The notes: generated from the sequence alone by a model not told the origin. Positions 1 to 10,407 are shown, numbered from the stretch's first letter. The stretch is DNA of 64,000 bases from Woeseia sp. (GCA_021773015.1 JAJFKW010000002.1:1-64000), one strand, 5' to 3'. Made by a program: numbers and translations.

Positions 1-406
<406 letters not shown>

Positions 407-533
407 ATAACGCCAAAAAACTTGTACGACATGTAATGCGACACAAAGATGAACTCAGGATTGTCAGAAATTTCCAAATTGTTAAGCGCAATAGAGAGGG
501 CGTAGTCCTTTCGATTGTTAGTGCAATACAGAA

Positions 534-652
534 TTGCCTGGCGGCAATAGCGAGTAGGAACCACCCGATCCCATTTCGAACTCGGAAGTGAAAATGCTCT
601 GCGCCGATGGTAGTGTGGGGTCTCCCCATGTGAGAGTAGGACATCGCCAGGC
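534..652 (+). rRNA. 5S ribosomal RNA
   Basis: The sequence runs from TGCCTGGCGGC to CGCCAGGC, the two halves of helix I. It contains the conserved core CGAACTCGGAAGTGAAA and the loop E/helix IV segment GATGGTAGTGTGGGG. Length is about 119 nt, normal for 5S. It lies 127 nt after the 23S end and is followed by a strong terminator, so it is the last gene of the rRNA operon. Confidence 0.97.
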
Positions 653-664
653 TTTTATTTCGAA

Positions 665-697
665 GGCCCCGTTCCGTTTGGAGCGGGGCTTTTTTCG
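665..697 (+). terminator. Rho-independent terminator of the rRNA operon
   Basis: GCCCCGTTCC pairs with GGAGCGGGGC (one G-U pair) across a short loop and is followed by six T residues. It ends the 23S-5S transcript. Confidence 0.88.
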
Positions 698-996
698 TTT
701 CGGGCGTTGCGTGTCCTACGCCAATCAATGCGGCTGGTCCATCGCGCCTGAACGAACCTCAACACTAAAGATCAATCCGCACCGACCTACGGCGTTATTT
801 CGGCACCGCGGGCGGATTCTCGACATCGAGTCTATCGACGTTGTACAACAAGCCTTGCGAGCGCTTAATTCGAATTGAGTATGACGTTCGTTTTGCTTTC
901 TAAGCTACATTCAGGTTTCCTTACTCATATGAGCTGTATTCATCAGCGGTTCCGCAAATACGACAACAAAAACTGAAACACCGGAGTCAGACAAAA
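698..996. other. Intergenic stretch after the rRNA operon
   Basis: About 300 bases with no convincing gene. Reading frames here are short, and the longest one runs back over the 5S gene. It presumably holds the promoter of the S9 peptidase gene, but no clear -35/-10 pair could be assigned. A CCGGAG ribosome binding site lies at 981-986. Confidence 0.5.
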
Positions 997-3057
997 ATGC
1001 GCACTGAACATCGCCGAGGCCACCGTATATGCGTTCTTGGTCTTATGATCGCCTGGGGGTCGCCCCAGCTAAGCCAGGCTCAACCACTGAGCGTCGAAGA
1101 AATCGTCTCATTGAAGCGTGTAACGGAAGCCCAAATGAGCCCGGCCGGAGACAAGATTGCCTACCTGCTTTCTGTACCGCGAACGTTGTACGAAGATGAC
1201 GATGGCGAGGCCTACCGAGAATTGCATGTCGTCGATCTGGACGGAAACTCCCGTCCATATGTGAGTGGCAAAATTGAGATCAAGTCTGCTGCATGGTCTG
1301 CCGATGGAGAAGCAATCTATTTCGTCGCTAAGCGCGAACCCGAGGAGGCATTCACGTCGTTATTTCGCATTTCGGCGTTTGGCGGGGAGGCAGTTCGAAT
1401 TCTAAGTCACGAAGAATCCATTAAAGCTATTTATCCGTCGCCTGACGGCACGCGCATTGCTTTCCTTGCTGATGAGGCGCCGATTGAGAAAAAGGAAATG
1501 CTGGAAGCCAAAGGCTTTAAGGCAAAAGTCTATGAAGAATCTGTACCGATACGGCTGGTTTGGATGCTGGATCTGAGTACTGAAGAAGTGTCGGTTCACC
1601 AATTGGAAGGGTCAGCATCTGATCTTAGCTGGGCAAGTGACGGAAAACGCTATGCGGTTGCCTTGGCGCCAACGCCGCTTATCGATGATTCCTACACGTC
1701 GCGGGATATTTTCGTAATCGACGCGACATCCGCAAAAATGCAAAACCGAATGCAGTCTGTAGGCAAACTTGGCCACTTCGATTGGTCGCCAGACGGTAAG
1801 CGCATTGCTTATGTCGGTAGTGTTGATATCAATGACCCAAGTGCAGGCCGGCTATACGTTGCTTCGTCAGCAGGCGGCGAGCGTAGAGAACTGGTGCCGG
1901 AATATCAGGGTCACGTTGCAGACCTCATCTGGATGGGTGACGACGATATCCGCTATCTGGGAATTCGCGGTTTATGGGCTGACTATGCGGTCGCGTCTGT
2001 GATTAATTCACAAGCTGCTGGAAAAGCACCTGTTTCCGGGCCAATCATTCGTAAGATACATGCGAAAGCAGGGCAAACTGTCGTCGCTGCGGTGGCAGAC
2101 ACGCCAGCGCATCCGCCAGAAGTGTTCGTGCTGCGTGATGGCGCTAAACCCAAACGCCTAACGCATTCAAATCCGATCATAAATGATCGCATCTTGGGTC
2201 GGCAGGAGGCGATAAGTTACCAAGCACGCGATGGTTTACCAATAGATGCGGTGTTGATTCACCCGACTAGCAATGTCCGCCAGCGTAACAGCGGGCCGCT
2301 GATTCTATTTATTCATGGCGGCCCGGAGGGTAATCACTCAAACGGCTGGATGTCGACATACTCACAACCGGCACATGCGCTTGCGGGTCAAGGCTACACT
2401 GTAGCGTATCCGAATTATCGGGGCAGTACCGGCCGTGGCGTGGAGTTCTCCAAATTAGGTCAGCATGATTATGCGGAAGAAGAATTCAACGATATCGTTG
2501 ACCTGAAAAAGCATCTGATCAACGAAGGGCTGGCTGGTGCTGATCACGTCGGTATCTCTGGCGGTTCGTACGGCGGTTATGCAACGATGTGGGCGGCAAG
2601 TGCTTTGAGCGATGAGTTCGCAGCGGCTGTCGCTTTCGTCGGCATTTCTAATCAACTATCGAAGTTCGGCACCGGCGATATTCCGTACGAGATGTATCAC
2701 GTCCATTCGCGCGCGTGGCCCTGGGAAGATTGGATGTGGATGTTGCGCCGCAGTCCTGTTTATCACGCGGGTAAGACCCGGACACCGTTGCTCATCATGG
2801 GTGGCGACAAGGATCCGCGGGTTCATCCGAGTCAGTCGCTGGAAATGTACCGGCATGTCAAGTTGCGCACGGATACACCGGTGCGGCTGGTTATTTATCC
2901 GGGTGAAGAACATGGTAATAAACACACTGCTGCCCAATACGATTATGCATTACGTTTCGAACGCTGGATGAACCACTATCTTCGGGGACCGGGGGGTGAA
3001 CCGCCGGCCTACGAGTTGGATCATTTGACGCGACTGGAAAGCGCGGGAAGCGAATGA
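997..3057 (+). CDS. Secreted S9 family (prolyl oligopeptidase-like) peptidase
   Basis: An exported serine peptidase of 686 residues. A signal peptide spans about residues 1-28 (cleavage after SQA). Residues 30-390 show the WSxDG-type repeats of a beta-propeller. The C-terminal alpha/beta-hydrolase domain carries an oxyanion region with HGGPEG, the nucleophile in GGSYGG (Ser about 524), Asp about 606 in DKDPRVHP and His about 639 in EEHGN. Family members cleave short peptides, often as dipeptidyl or acylaminoacyl peptidases. The exact specificity cannot be read here. The ATG start has CCGGAG ten bases upstream. The gene stands alone after the rRNA operon. Confidence 0.92.
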   Translation: MRTEHRRGHRICVLGLMIAWGSPQLSQAQPLSVEEIVSLKRVTEAQMSPAGDKIAYLLSVPRTLYEDDDGEAYRELHVVDLDGNSRPYVSGKIEIKSAAWSADGEAIYFVAKREPEEAFTSLFRISAFGGEAVRILSHEESIKAIYPSPDGTRIAFLADEAPIEKKEMLEAKGFKAKVYEESVPIRLVWMLDLSTEEVSVHQLEGSASDLSWASDGKRYAVALAPTPLIDDSYTSRDIFVIDATSAKMQNRMQSVGKLGHFDWSPDGKRIAYVGSVDINDPSAGRLYVASSAGGERRELVPEYQGHVADLIWMGDDDIRYLGIRGLWADYAVASVINSQAAGKAPVSGPIIRKIHAKAGQTVVAAVADTPAHPPEVFVLRDGAKPKRLTHSNPIINDRILGRQEAISYQARDGLPIDAVLIHPTSNVRQRNSGPLILFIHGGPEGNHSNGWMSTYSQPAHALAGQGYTVAYPNYRGSTGRGVEFSKLGQHDYAEEEFNDIVDLKKHLINEGLAGADHVGISGGSYGGYATMWAASALSDEFAAAVAFVGISNQLSKFGTGDIPYEMYHVHSRAWPWEDWMWMLRRSPVYHAGKTRTPLLIMGGDKDPRVHPSQSLEMYRHVKLRTDTPVRLVIYPGEEHGNKHTAAQYDYALRFERWMNHYLRGPGGEPPAYELDHLTRLESAGSE

Positions 3058-3173
3058 ACCCGGGAGGTTCGTCTGTGCGCTGGATTTCTTAAGACTCGAA
3101 TGTTATTCCATTCCTGTCATAGTCGGCAATCAACGGAGGTCTGCGCAGCAGCGCATGCTGCGATAAAACAATC

Positions 3174-3707
3174 ATGAATAGATTAGTCAAGAATTGTGTG
3201 TTGCTGAGTTTTGCTTGGCTGTCGGCTTGTGCGACAGATGGCCCAACCTATCCCGTATTGAAAAAAACCACGACGATGGATGTAGACATGTCCTGTCAAT
3301 TCTTAAACGGAGAGTTTTACTCGGCCAGTAGTTTGCGCTCCGAGATCATCGCGGCGCATGGGGACGCTATCAACAAGGCGGTCAAAGATTCGGTAATTGG
3401 GGCGGTTATGAATCCAGCGGATGCTGTGTTTTCTGGCGTCATGAAGTCAGTGAGCGTGACTGGAAAGGCCAAGCAATACGCTAAAGCGTCGGCCGCCGCA
3501 GGGGACCGCATGGAACAGGTCCTCAGATACAAACGGGAGAAAGACTGTCCCGAAGTTCCGTCTCGGGACCCCAGTTTGACCGACGACAATATACTGACGT
3601 TGCTCGACGAGGTCCTGTCGCGTTATGAAGCCGGTGAAATCGATGAGAAAGAGTACTTCAGACAACGCAGCAACTTGCTAAACAAAATGCGAGATCTGAA
3701 GTACTAA
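3174..3707 (+). CDS. Lipoprotein with C-terminal SHOCT-like segment
   Basis: A 177-residue protein with a lipoprotein signal peptide ending in the lipobox LSAC (lipidated Cys19), so probably anchored in a membrane facing the periplasm. The C-terminus (about 140-175) reads as a helical hairpin with LLDEVLSRYEAGEIDEKEYF, the pattern of SHOCT domains found at the ends of many membrane and envelope proteins. The middle is not recognised. The purine-rich CGGAGG at 3134 is too far upstream to serve the ATG, and no better start is visible. It is convergent with the next gene. Function unknown. Confidence 0.75.
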   Translation: MNRLVKNCVLLSFAWLSACATDGPTYPVLKKTTTMDVDMSCQFLNGEFYSASSLRSEIIAAHGDAINKAVKDSVIGAVMNPADAVFSGVMKSVSVTGKAKQYAKASAAAGDRMEQVLRYKREKDCPEVPSRDPSLTDDNILTLLDEVLSRYEAGEIDEKEYFRQRSNLLNKMRDLKY

Positions 3708-3734
3708 TCGAGAAATTACGATACATATGAAATA

Positions 3735-4607
3735 TCAATTGGTGTAGAGGAATTGAAAGCTCCGTAAAGCTACGTAAGGTTCGAGTTCGTCTGTATCTAA
3801 GTTGCGTGTCACCGTTCCCAGATAGTACGGCGGCGAGTCCTGCAGTAGGATTTGACTGATTTTGGGGTTTGACATACTGAAAAACCCGTTCGTTTCTAAT
3901 ACCAATGCCTTGTAATTATTGCCTGCGTGATCTTGGACAGTCCTACTGTCGGTGACGATACCGTAATTGCTTGCAGACAATGGATTCGCGGTTGGACTGT
4001 AATATGGACTAAGCCGAATCTTCTGCCCTGTCGTTTTTGCTAGCGATGCCATGACCCAATTGCCAGGACCGAAACCTGGCGCATCAATTGGCTGAAGTTG
4101 CGGTGTGACCTCGGCCTTGCCGGTATCGATCATGTGCAGCGACATACGGTCATCGAATACTCGACCGATGTAATAGTTTTTCGCGCTGCCGGGTATCGGG
4201 CCGATCTCAAAAAGTACCTGCATGTCTTGTTGACCCACCAGCATGTTGAGAACCCGTGCATTGGTATCGCTTCTTTCGGGGTCTGCCGAGTCGATCAGGG
4301 ATATAGATATGGCGTCGTCCCCGTTCCAGCCAACAGATTCGGCAGTAATGATTACTCGGTCCCTTCGTAACGCGCCAGCATCCGGGCCCGATGCCTGCCG
4401 GTATTGGCGATCATAGACCGCCCTGAACGGCCGGAAGCCTTTCAATTTCGCTTCACCTGGAGATGTCGAAGGCCAATTGTCTATATCGGTAAACACTCGT
4501 TTCTTCGGGTGAACGTTCTCGTCCGCGGAATAGGCAACCTCGGTCGGTATTGCGAACAACGCTACAAGCGAAAATGCAGCAACGGCGAATCTGGAAAACA
4601 AGTTCAT
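3735..4607 (-). CDS. Hypothetical secreted protein (esterase operon, second gene)
   Basis: A 290-residue protein starting at ATG 4607. The frame is open for 55 more codons upstream, but those overlap the esterase end and the internal ATG is followed at once by a typical signal peptide (about residues 1-27, ending AYSA-DE). AAGAGA lies about ten bases upstream. The mature part is rich in beta-strand-like alternation and has no motif I recognise. It lies 43 bases downstream of the esterase gene on the same strand and is likely co-transcribed with it. Its role is unknown; an exported partner of the esterase is a guess from position only. Confidence 0.7.
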   Translation of the reverse strand: MNLFSRFAVAAFSLVALFAIPTEVAYSADENVHPKKRVFTDIDNWPSTSPGEAKLKGFRPFRAVYDRQYRQASGPDAGALRRDRVIITAESVGWNGDDAISISLIDSADPERSDTNARVLNMLVGQQDMQVLFEIGPIPGSAKNYYIGRVFDDRMSLHMIDTGKAEVTPQLQPIDAPGFGPGNWVMASLAKTTGQKIRLSPYYSPTANPLSASNYGIVTDSRTVQDHAGNNYKALVLETNGFFSMSNPKISQILLQDSPPYYLGTVTRNLDTDELEPYVALRSFQFLYTN

Positions 4608-4650
4608 AGTAGATATCTCTTTTTGAATGAATGATGGATGAGGTGGCGAC

Positions 4651-5745
4651 CTAGTGGTTTTCCCGCACCGGCGTCCGCTGAAGTAACATTGAAAACCACG
4701 GCAGTACTTCGGTGCGTATGCGACCGGACCTGCCCCATAGACGATCTCGGTGGCCGCCGTTGTATTCTTCAAAAATATGGTGAACGTTCAGCTCCCGTAG
4801 TCGTTCTGACAGCCGCCTTGACCCAAGCGGGATATGGGTGAATTCGTCGTCAGTACCTGCATCGAATTTGAAGCCGCGCAATGACCGGAGATTGTCACGG
4901 TATCGTGTGACTTGATTCACGATGAGGCGTCCAGTCCAGTTGCTAAATGCGGGTTCGGACGGTTCCATCTGACCGTTTTTGCCTATACGAAATGGCATGT
5001 CAGCGTAAAACGGAGGGCTGTCTGGAGCTGGCGAAAAAGCCTGGGCGGCGATCATTATCCCCATTTCGTACACCTCATCGACCTCGTCCCAGTCAGGAAT
5101 CGAAAGAATGGATCGAAAAGTCGGATTGTCGGCGGCAAGATCGGCGCCCCAATCGATCGCCGCAGAGCTCATGCCGTAAACGGCGCTGAATACATCCTGA
5201 TATTTCATGCCAATACTCATTGCGCCGTAGCCACCCATCGAATGACCGGCTATACCACGACTATCCGCAGCGTTAAGCGTCCGAAAAGTGCTATCAACCC
5301 AGGACACCAACTCCCGTGCCAGGAAGTCCTCCCAGTTTCCAGTTGCTGATGAGTTCACGTAGAAGCTGCCGCCCGCGCGGGATCGCATGTCGGGCATGAC
5401 GATAATCATCTCTTCGAGGCGGCCGGATGCAACTCCCTCGTCCATGATCCGATCAACGGTCCCCCACGGGTCGTTTGCGTCAAACCATGGGTTGATCCAG
5501 ACTTGCTGGGTGTCGCCGAGGCCGTGCAGCAAGTAAAGCGTCGGATAACGGCGCTGCGGTTTTGTCGCGTATGACGGTGGCAGATAAACTGAAACTTGCC
5601 GCTCAGGGTTTTCCGACGTAGCGGTATTACCAAGAGTGCTCGCGTGCACTGGCTGGGTGTTTACGCCAGGGGATTGCGCTTGGCCCATTGCATGCAGACC
5701 AAGGAAAACACAAGCCAAAATCGCTAGCTTTGAGAATATCTGCAT
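4651..5745 (-). CDS. Secreted esterase, EstD/FrmB-like (putative esterase family)
   Basis: A 364-residue alpha/beta hydrolase with a signal peptide of about 24 residues (cleavage after GQAQ or nearby). Residues 50-80 hold YLPPSY and the oxyanion segment LLHGLGD. The nucleophile elbow GHSMGGYGA places Ser at about 169. Asp in GTDDEF and His in GGHRDR are the likely partners. The family includes esterase D, S-formylglutathione hydrolases and mycolyl/feruloyl esterases; the signal peptide argues for an external ester substrate rather than formaldehyde metabolism. It is first in a two-gene minus-strand unit, 130 bases downstream of the AraC-type regulator. Confidence 0.88.
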   Translation of the reverse strand: MQIFSKLAILACVFLGLHAMGQAQSPGVNTQPVHASTLGNTATSENPERQVSVYLPPSYATKPQRRYPTLYLLHGLGDTQQVWINPWFDANDPWGTVDRIMDEGVASGRLEEMIIVMPDMRSRAGGSFYVNSSATGNWEDFLARELVSWVDSTFRTLNAADSRGIAGHSMGGYGAMSIGMKYQDVFSAVYGMSSAAIDWGADLAADNPTFRSILSIPDWDEVDEVYEMGIMIAAQAFSPAPDSPPFYADMPFRIGKNGQMEPSEPAFSNWTGRLIVNQVTRYRDNLRSLRGFKFDAGTDDEFTHIPLGSRRLSERLRELNVHHIFEEYNGGHRDRLWGRSGRIRTEVLPWFSMLLQRTPVRENH

Positions 5746-5875
5746 TCTTTGCGCTCCAAAAGATAGCCAATAGAATGGCTTCTTGAGGACCGGACGTCGT
5801 CCGCTTGGGTCGAGTGAGACCTAAAGAGTAGAAAATATTTTGGCAAGGCGAGCTGCGGATGGTTCCTTCTAGAGC

Positions 5876-6955
5876 TTAGTCAGAATGTATCGAGGCCAGA
5901 AAATCTTTGGGCGTCATCTTGAAGGTCTCGCGAAAGAGTCGATAAAACGACGCTTTGCTATTGAATCCAGATTCGTAGGCAAGATCTAGAATGGGTCGGC
6001 CGTTATTTGCGGGATCCCGCAGCAGTCCATCGATATGTGCCAGACGATATTGCGTCATTAACTGATAATACGTGCAACGTAAACCCTGATTGATCACTTC
6101 GGAAAGCGCATTTTCGTTCATATCAATGGATTCTGCGAGCTGACGCAAAGACAGATCCGGATCCAAAAAGGTTTTTTCGGACTCTAATTGATTCGTCAAT
6201 TGCTCAATTTGGGCGTCGTATTTGGTGTGCGCAACGACCCGCGGTTTTGCCGCCAGTACCCACGGTCGCAACATAAACATTAACGACACCAAATAGATCA
6301 TTGCGGTCAACACGATAATTCCGAAGCGGTCCGAATTTATCGGAATCGCCCATCCGGTATGTTCAAGCCAATACATCAGGTAAATTAACGAAGCCGTTAC
6401 CCCTGTTGCCAGTATCCAATGCCCCAACCAACGCATCGGAAATCGTTTACGATCGAAAGAAAAATCGCCGTATCGATTGATACCCTCGGATAGGCTTCGA
6501 TAAGCAACAATTAAGTATGCCCAGATAAACAGCGCCTTTATGGCGACGAAGAAGCTAACCACGGTACCGATTGCTTGCGTCGTTATCCCCAACCAACCCT
6601 GTGTTTGACCGGTTGCAATATACAACCAAAAGATCAGACCGACGCCTAGCGGCAAAAAATGTAAAAGCGCCGCAGGCAATTGTTTTGTGTCCGGACGCAA
6701 GATGGCTCGGACAAACATCAACACGACCGGCGCTATCAGAAATTCTCCATTGATGCCCAGGGCGGTGGCGTACAGCGCCTGAGATGGGTTTGAGTTATCC
6801 CGAACCAGCGCTATTAAAACATTAAAAGTGAAGACGCCAACCAACAGAGCGAGATATCGTGCAGCCTGACGATTCGGTGTCGTTTTCACCAATAGCGCGA
6901 ATGATATGAACGCCCCTTGTACTAAGGCAATAGAGTAAAGAATGGGCCAGAACAT
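5876..6955 (-). CDS. Membrane-embedded AraC family transcriptional regulator
   Basis: A 359-residue protein. The N-terminal two thirds (about 1-240) contains six to seven hydrophobic segments. The C-terminal 100 residues form an AraC-type double helix-turn-helix, with LSLRQLAESIDMNENALSEV for the first helix pair and ILDLAYESGFNSKASFYRLF for the second, ending in the signature FKMTPKDFL. Such fusions are thought to sense envelope or membrane signals. I use the ATG at 6955; a TTG six codons upstream is also in frame. It sits upstream of the esterase operon on the same strand and could control it, but no operator was found. Confidence 0.88.
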   Translation of the reverse strand: MFWPILYSIALVQGAFISFALLVKTTPNRQAARYLALLVGVFTFNVLIALVRDNSNPSQALYATALGINGEFLIAPVVLMFVRAILRPDTKQLPAALLHFLPLGVGLIFWLYIATGQTQGWLGITTQAIGTVVSFFVAIKALFIWAYLIVAYRSLSEGINRYGDFSFDRKRFPMRWLGHWILATGVTASLIYLMYWLEHTGWAIPINSDRFGIIVLTAMIYLVSLMFMLRPWVLAAKPRVVAHTKYDAQIEQLTNQLESEKTFLDPDLSLRQLAESIDMNENALSEVINQGLRCTYYQLMTQYRLAHIDGLLRDPANNGRPILDLAYESGFNSKASFYRLFRETFKMTPKDFLASIHSD

Positions 6956-7140
6956 AGCGCAATTGTCTCGCAATTTTCGCCACGAATATACTGCTTACAA
7001 AGCACCCTCCATTGCTGAATGGGGGTTCCTCGCATCTTGTTGCTAAGACGATGTTCGCCGAAGTTCAATTCATAGCGTGCTGAACGAGTTGTCTATCGTT
7101 GAGTGCTATCCTCACCCGTAATTCAGCACAGGTATTGCTC

Positions 7141-8184
7141 TTGGCCGTTTACCCACGAAATTTTTGGTACATCGCAGCGATGTCCGATGAAATCGGTAGT
7201 ACACCGTTTGCGCGTAAGATCTGCGATCAACGTATCGTGTTTTATAGAAAGCCCGACGGGCAGCCGGTTGCGTTACAAGACTATTGTCCACATCGTGGAT
7301 TGCCACTTTCGAAAGGTAAATGCGAAGGGCGTTCGATTCGCTGCGGATATCACGGCATGTTGGTGAATGAATACGGCGAGTGTGAATCGATGCCGCAGCA
7401 GCCGAATGTCGGGAGATTGGCAGGAATTCATTGTTATCCGTGCAAGGACAATTGTGGGTACATCTGGGTATGGGTGGGCGACGAGAGTGGCGTTGATGAG
7501 TCCAGTCTGCCGAACATGCCCTGGAAAAATTCAAACTCAATATCGACGTCCAATAGCAATCCTCAATGGACATTCGCCGGTGGTGTGTTCCATTTGAATT
7601 GCGACTATCGGCTGCTGGTCGACAACTTGATGGATTTATCGCATGAGACCTATGTACATCCCGAAAGTATCGGGCAGACGGAGATCGACGAAGCGAAACC
7701 AGATGTCGCTTTTGACGGCGATAACGTAATAGTAGAAAGATGGATGAATAATATTACCCCTCCGCCTTTTTGGGCCGGACTCTACGGGTCAAATGAAGCT
7801 GTTGATCGATGGCAAATTTGCCGGTTCTATCCGCCGTCAAATGTGCACATCGATGTTGGCGTCGCAAAGGCCGGCAGCGGGGCACAAAGCGGCAATCGGT
7901 CGCTGGGCATATCCGGCATGGTCGTGGGTTTCATAACACCCGAATCGGCAACCAGCTGCTGGTATTTCTGGGGAATGGCGCGCGACTTCGACGTTGACGA
8001 TGAGGCGTTGACAGAACGAATTTACGACGGTCAGAAAAAAATATTTTATCAAGACGTCGGAATACTCGAGGCGCAACAAGAAAATATTTTACAAAACCCT
8101 GACCGTAGACTTGCCAATCTGGATATCGACTCCGGTGGAAATCACAGCCGCCGAATCATCGAGAAGCTCTGTTCTAGCGAATAG
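7141..8184 (+). CDS. Rieske aromatic O-demethylase oxygenase subunit, VanA-like
   Basis: About 347 residues, closely matching the vanillate O-demethylase oxygenase pattern along its length. The Rieske cluster is CPHRG followed by CGYHG (C49/H51 and C68/H71). The mononuclear iron site is in NLMDLSHETYVH, and the family segments VDRWQICRF and ITPESATSCWYFWGMAR follow. VanA-type enzymes oxidatively remove methyl groups from methoxyarenes and need a reductase (VanB). None is present in the window. The best start is TTG 7141, eight bases after CACAGG, because it matches the usual N-terminus; an in-frame TTG at 7099 is the alternative. Substrate is inferred only from family. Confidence 0.88.
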   Translation: MAVYPRNFWYIAAMSDEIGSTPFARKICDQRIVFYRKPDGQPVALQDYCPHRGLPLSKGKCEGRSIRCGYHGMLVNEYGECESMPQQPNVGRLAGIHCYPCKDNCGYIWVWVGDESGVDESSLPNMPWKNSNSISTSNSNPQWTFAGGVFHLNCDYRLLVDNLMDLSHETYVHPESIGQTEIDEAKPDVAFDGDNVIVERWMNNITPPPFWAGLYGSNEAVDRWQICRFYPPSNVHIDVGVAKAGSGAQSGNRSLGISGMVVGFITPESATSCWYFWGMARDFDVDDEALTERIYDGQKKIFYQDVGILEAQQENILQNPDRRLANLDIDSGGNHSRRIIEKLCSSE

Positions 8185-8268
8185 CCGGCCGGCAGACTAG
8201 ATGCATCGTCGACACTGCAACTTGACGAGCGGCCCAGTGGCTGAGCAACTGGCAGGCGATTGGCATTG

Positions 8269-9894
8269 TCATGCTGAAAGTTGGCTGCCGCTCAATAGGC
8301 TTTCCATGAAGTCGAACACATATTCGGCTTGCGTGAGCGTTGATTGATATCCAACCACGAGATCGGGTCTAATCAAAATAAGTCGTGCGACGCCGGTCGA
8401 CGCGTACGCCGCATCAAATTGCCGAAGTTCGTCGTTAATTGTCAGCTCGGCGCTGCTTGCGGCCATACTACTGGGCACAATTATTACGGACTCAACATGC
8501 GTAGCGAAATTGCTTTGCAGGCGCCGTTTGAGGTCATCGCATGCCGGCAAATCGCCACTGCTAGCAGGCAACAATAGCGCTGTAAAGTTCGGATGCCTGA
8601 GTAGGTCGTGCAGCCATAATTCGGGTGGTCCCGCAGTCAGCATCGCATTAGCTGCCCGATCGCCAGGCTGAATCGGACTATCGAGTATGCTGACGGCTGC
8701 GGGGGTGTCTGTAAATGCACGGTAGGAATGAGCAAGACCCGATATGGAGTAAATACTGCTGCTATGCCAATCGTCGTTTTGCGTGAGCTTGAAGCGTTCC
8801 TGCACCGGAATTTCGTGGTTAATTACAATTTGATGAATGCGATTGGCACCCTCGGTTACTTGCTCAGCAATCGGTTTTCGCTCTTTTTGATATGTTTCAA
8901 GCAGGCCTTCAGATGCATCGCCATTGACGACCGCAGACAACTTCCATCCCAAGTTAAACGCATCTTGCAAACAGGCATTCATGCCCTGCCCGCCGGAGGG
9001 TGAATGTACGTGCGTAGCGTCACCGCATAGGATGATTCTGTCTTGTCGATATACGTCACCAATAATTTTGTGTATTTGCCAGGTTGATGACCACACGACT
9101 TCATCAATTTTCGCGCCCGTGTCATAAAAGTCCAAGCCCCACTGGTAGGCTGCTGGGATTTCCATTTCCGTCAATTTCTTTTGCATTTCACCGGTCAGGT
9201 AAACTCGGTGCACGTTTCCCGGTAGGTGCGTGATTAGCAGAAACCCTTGATCCGACGTGTAGTAGTTGACCCACGCGTCGTCACCGTTGTAGCAGCGCAA
9301 TTTGATATCAGCCATCGACATCGTTGTCAGATAAGATTCGTTGTGTTCGAAAGAGCCTCCGAGTGCACTACGAACGATGGACCTGACGCCGTCCGCGCCG
9401 ACAAGCCACGATGCCGTCGCGATTTCCTGGCGGTCGTCAGCGTGGTGGGTGATTGATGCATGCGCGTTTTCTAAGTCGTTATTTACTCCCATGCACTCGA
9501 CATTCCACTCCGGCACATGATCGTAGGTGGCCAATAGGTGGTCGCGCAGTACTTCTTCGAGGTCATTCTGGTTTATTTTGCCGTAATAGTTAAAGCGTGT
9601 ACTTTTGAGTTGACGAAAGTCCGTTGCCGGAACATCCTGATGCGGAATATCCAATCCCTTGAAGTGGAAGCGGTTACCCGGGCAGATTTCCTGCAGTTCC
9701 TGCAGCTTTGGCGCGACACCGATATGTTCGAACATTTCCATCGTACGCGCGTGGATGGTAAATGCGCGTGTTGATCCAGAGGGTGTCGGCCTTTTGTCTA
9801 CCTGCCTAACCGAAATGCCACGACGTAGAAGTTCGTTGGCGAGAATTAAGCCGGTCGGCCCAGCGCCTATGATCAATACTGGGTGGTCCACCAT
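8269..9894 (-). CDS. FAD-dependent aromatic hydroxylase (PheA/TfdB/MhpA type)
   Basis: A 541-residue flavoprotein monooxygenase. It shows the N-terminal dinucleotide motif IIGAGPTG (8-15), the DG motif GADGVRS (167-172), and the FAD-ribityl GD motif at 291-292 in CGDATHVHSPSGGQGMN. The C-terminal thioredoxin-like extension (about 410-541) is typical of the phenol hydroxylase branch. These enzymes ortho-hydroxylate phenolic rings with NAD(P)H and O2. It is the last gene of a minus-strand unit with the VOC and SDR genes and is convergent with the VanA-like gene. AGGAAA precedes the ATG. The substrate is not readable; a phenol released by the VanA-like enzyme would fit. Confidence 0.9.
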   Translation of the reverse strand: MVDHPVLIIGAGPTGLILANELLRRGISVRQVDKRPTPSGSTRAFTIHARTMEMFEHIGVAPKLQELQEICPGNRFHFKGLDIPHQDVPATDFRQLKSTRFNYYGKINQNDLEEVLRDHLLATYDHVPEWNVECMGVNNDLENAHASITHHADDRQEIATASWLVGADGVRSIVRSALGGSFEHNESYLTTMSMADIKLRCYNGDDAWVNYYTSDQGFLLITHLPGNVHRVYLTGEMQKKLTEMEIPAAYQWGLDFYDTGAKIDEVVWSSTWQIHKIIGDVYRQDRIILCGDATHVHSPSGGQGMNACLQDAFNLGWKLSAVVNGDASEGLLETYQKERKPIAEQVTEGANRIHQIVINHEIPVQERFKLTQNDDWHSSSIYSISGLAHSYRAFTDTPAAVSILDSPIQPGDRAANAMLTAGPPELWLHDLLRHPNFTALLLPASSGDLPACDDLKRRLQSNFATHVESVIIVPSSMAASSAELTINDELRQFDAAYASTGVARLILIRPDLVVGYQSTLTQAEYVFDFMESLLSGSQLSA

Positions 9895-9993
9895 ATAATT
9901 TTTTCCTGTCGGTCCAGAGAACGCGGTATTGCTTTACGTTCAAACATTCGTAGGCCGTCAATGACAGCTGCAAACAACGCGCTAGCGTACGGT

Positions 9994-10407
9994 TTACGGT
10001 TTGTAGTCGACCGGGCAGGTCCCGCCAACCAGTTGCATGCTTTCATCGGTGTATTGCTGCAATTCAATAAATATCCCGTTGGGGTCATGACAGCTGATCA
10101 TCCATTCCCGATCACTCGCATATTCTTTCTTCGCGACATCGACGTTGTTCATTTTCAGGAGGTCGTATGCTTCGTCCACGCTATCAACCTCGATCGCGAA
10201 ATGCCGAATGTTGCCGGGCGCTTCGCTCTGACTGACTTTGATGACTTCTATGTAGGTTCGATTATCAAACGCCAAGTAGAAGCCAACTAATTCGTCGTCG
10301 TTATTCCTAAATTCGAATTGCCGTTTCAGACCGAGAATATTGTAAAAGCGCTCCGTTGCCTCCAAGTCGATCGTCTCGATACAGACGTGTGCAAGTTTCG
10401 CTTTCAT
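9994..10407 (-). CDS. VOC family protein (glyoxalase/dioxygenase fold)
   Basis: A 137-residue single-domain protein with two beta-alpha-beta-beta-beta units. It opens with LAHVCIETIDLEATERFY and closes with DPNGIFIELQQY, both typical of the vicinal oxygen chelate superfamily. His7, Glu and the C-terminal Glu of FIEL are candidate metal ligands. Members include glyoxalase I, ring-cleavage dioxygenases and epimerases. Its start overlaps the SDR stop codon by four bases (ATGA), so the two are translationally coupled. Next to an aromatic hydroxylase, a role in ring cleavage or isomerisation is plausible but unproven. Confidence 0.82.
   Translation of the reverse strand: MKAKLAHVCIETIDLEATERFYNILGLKRQFEFRNNDDELVGFYLAFDNRTYIEVIKVSQSEAPGNIRHFAIEVDSVDEAYDLLKMNNVDVAKKEYASDREWMISCHDPNGIFIELQQYTDESMQLVGGTCPVDYKP

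Noticed and set aside
588-878. Plus-strand frame of 96 codons
   Set aside because: It runs through the 5S rRNA gene and its terminator; no protein features.
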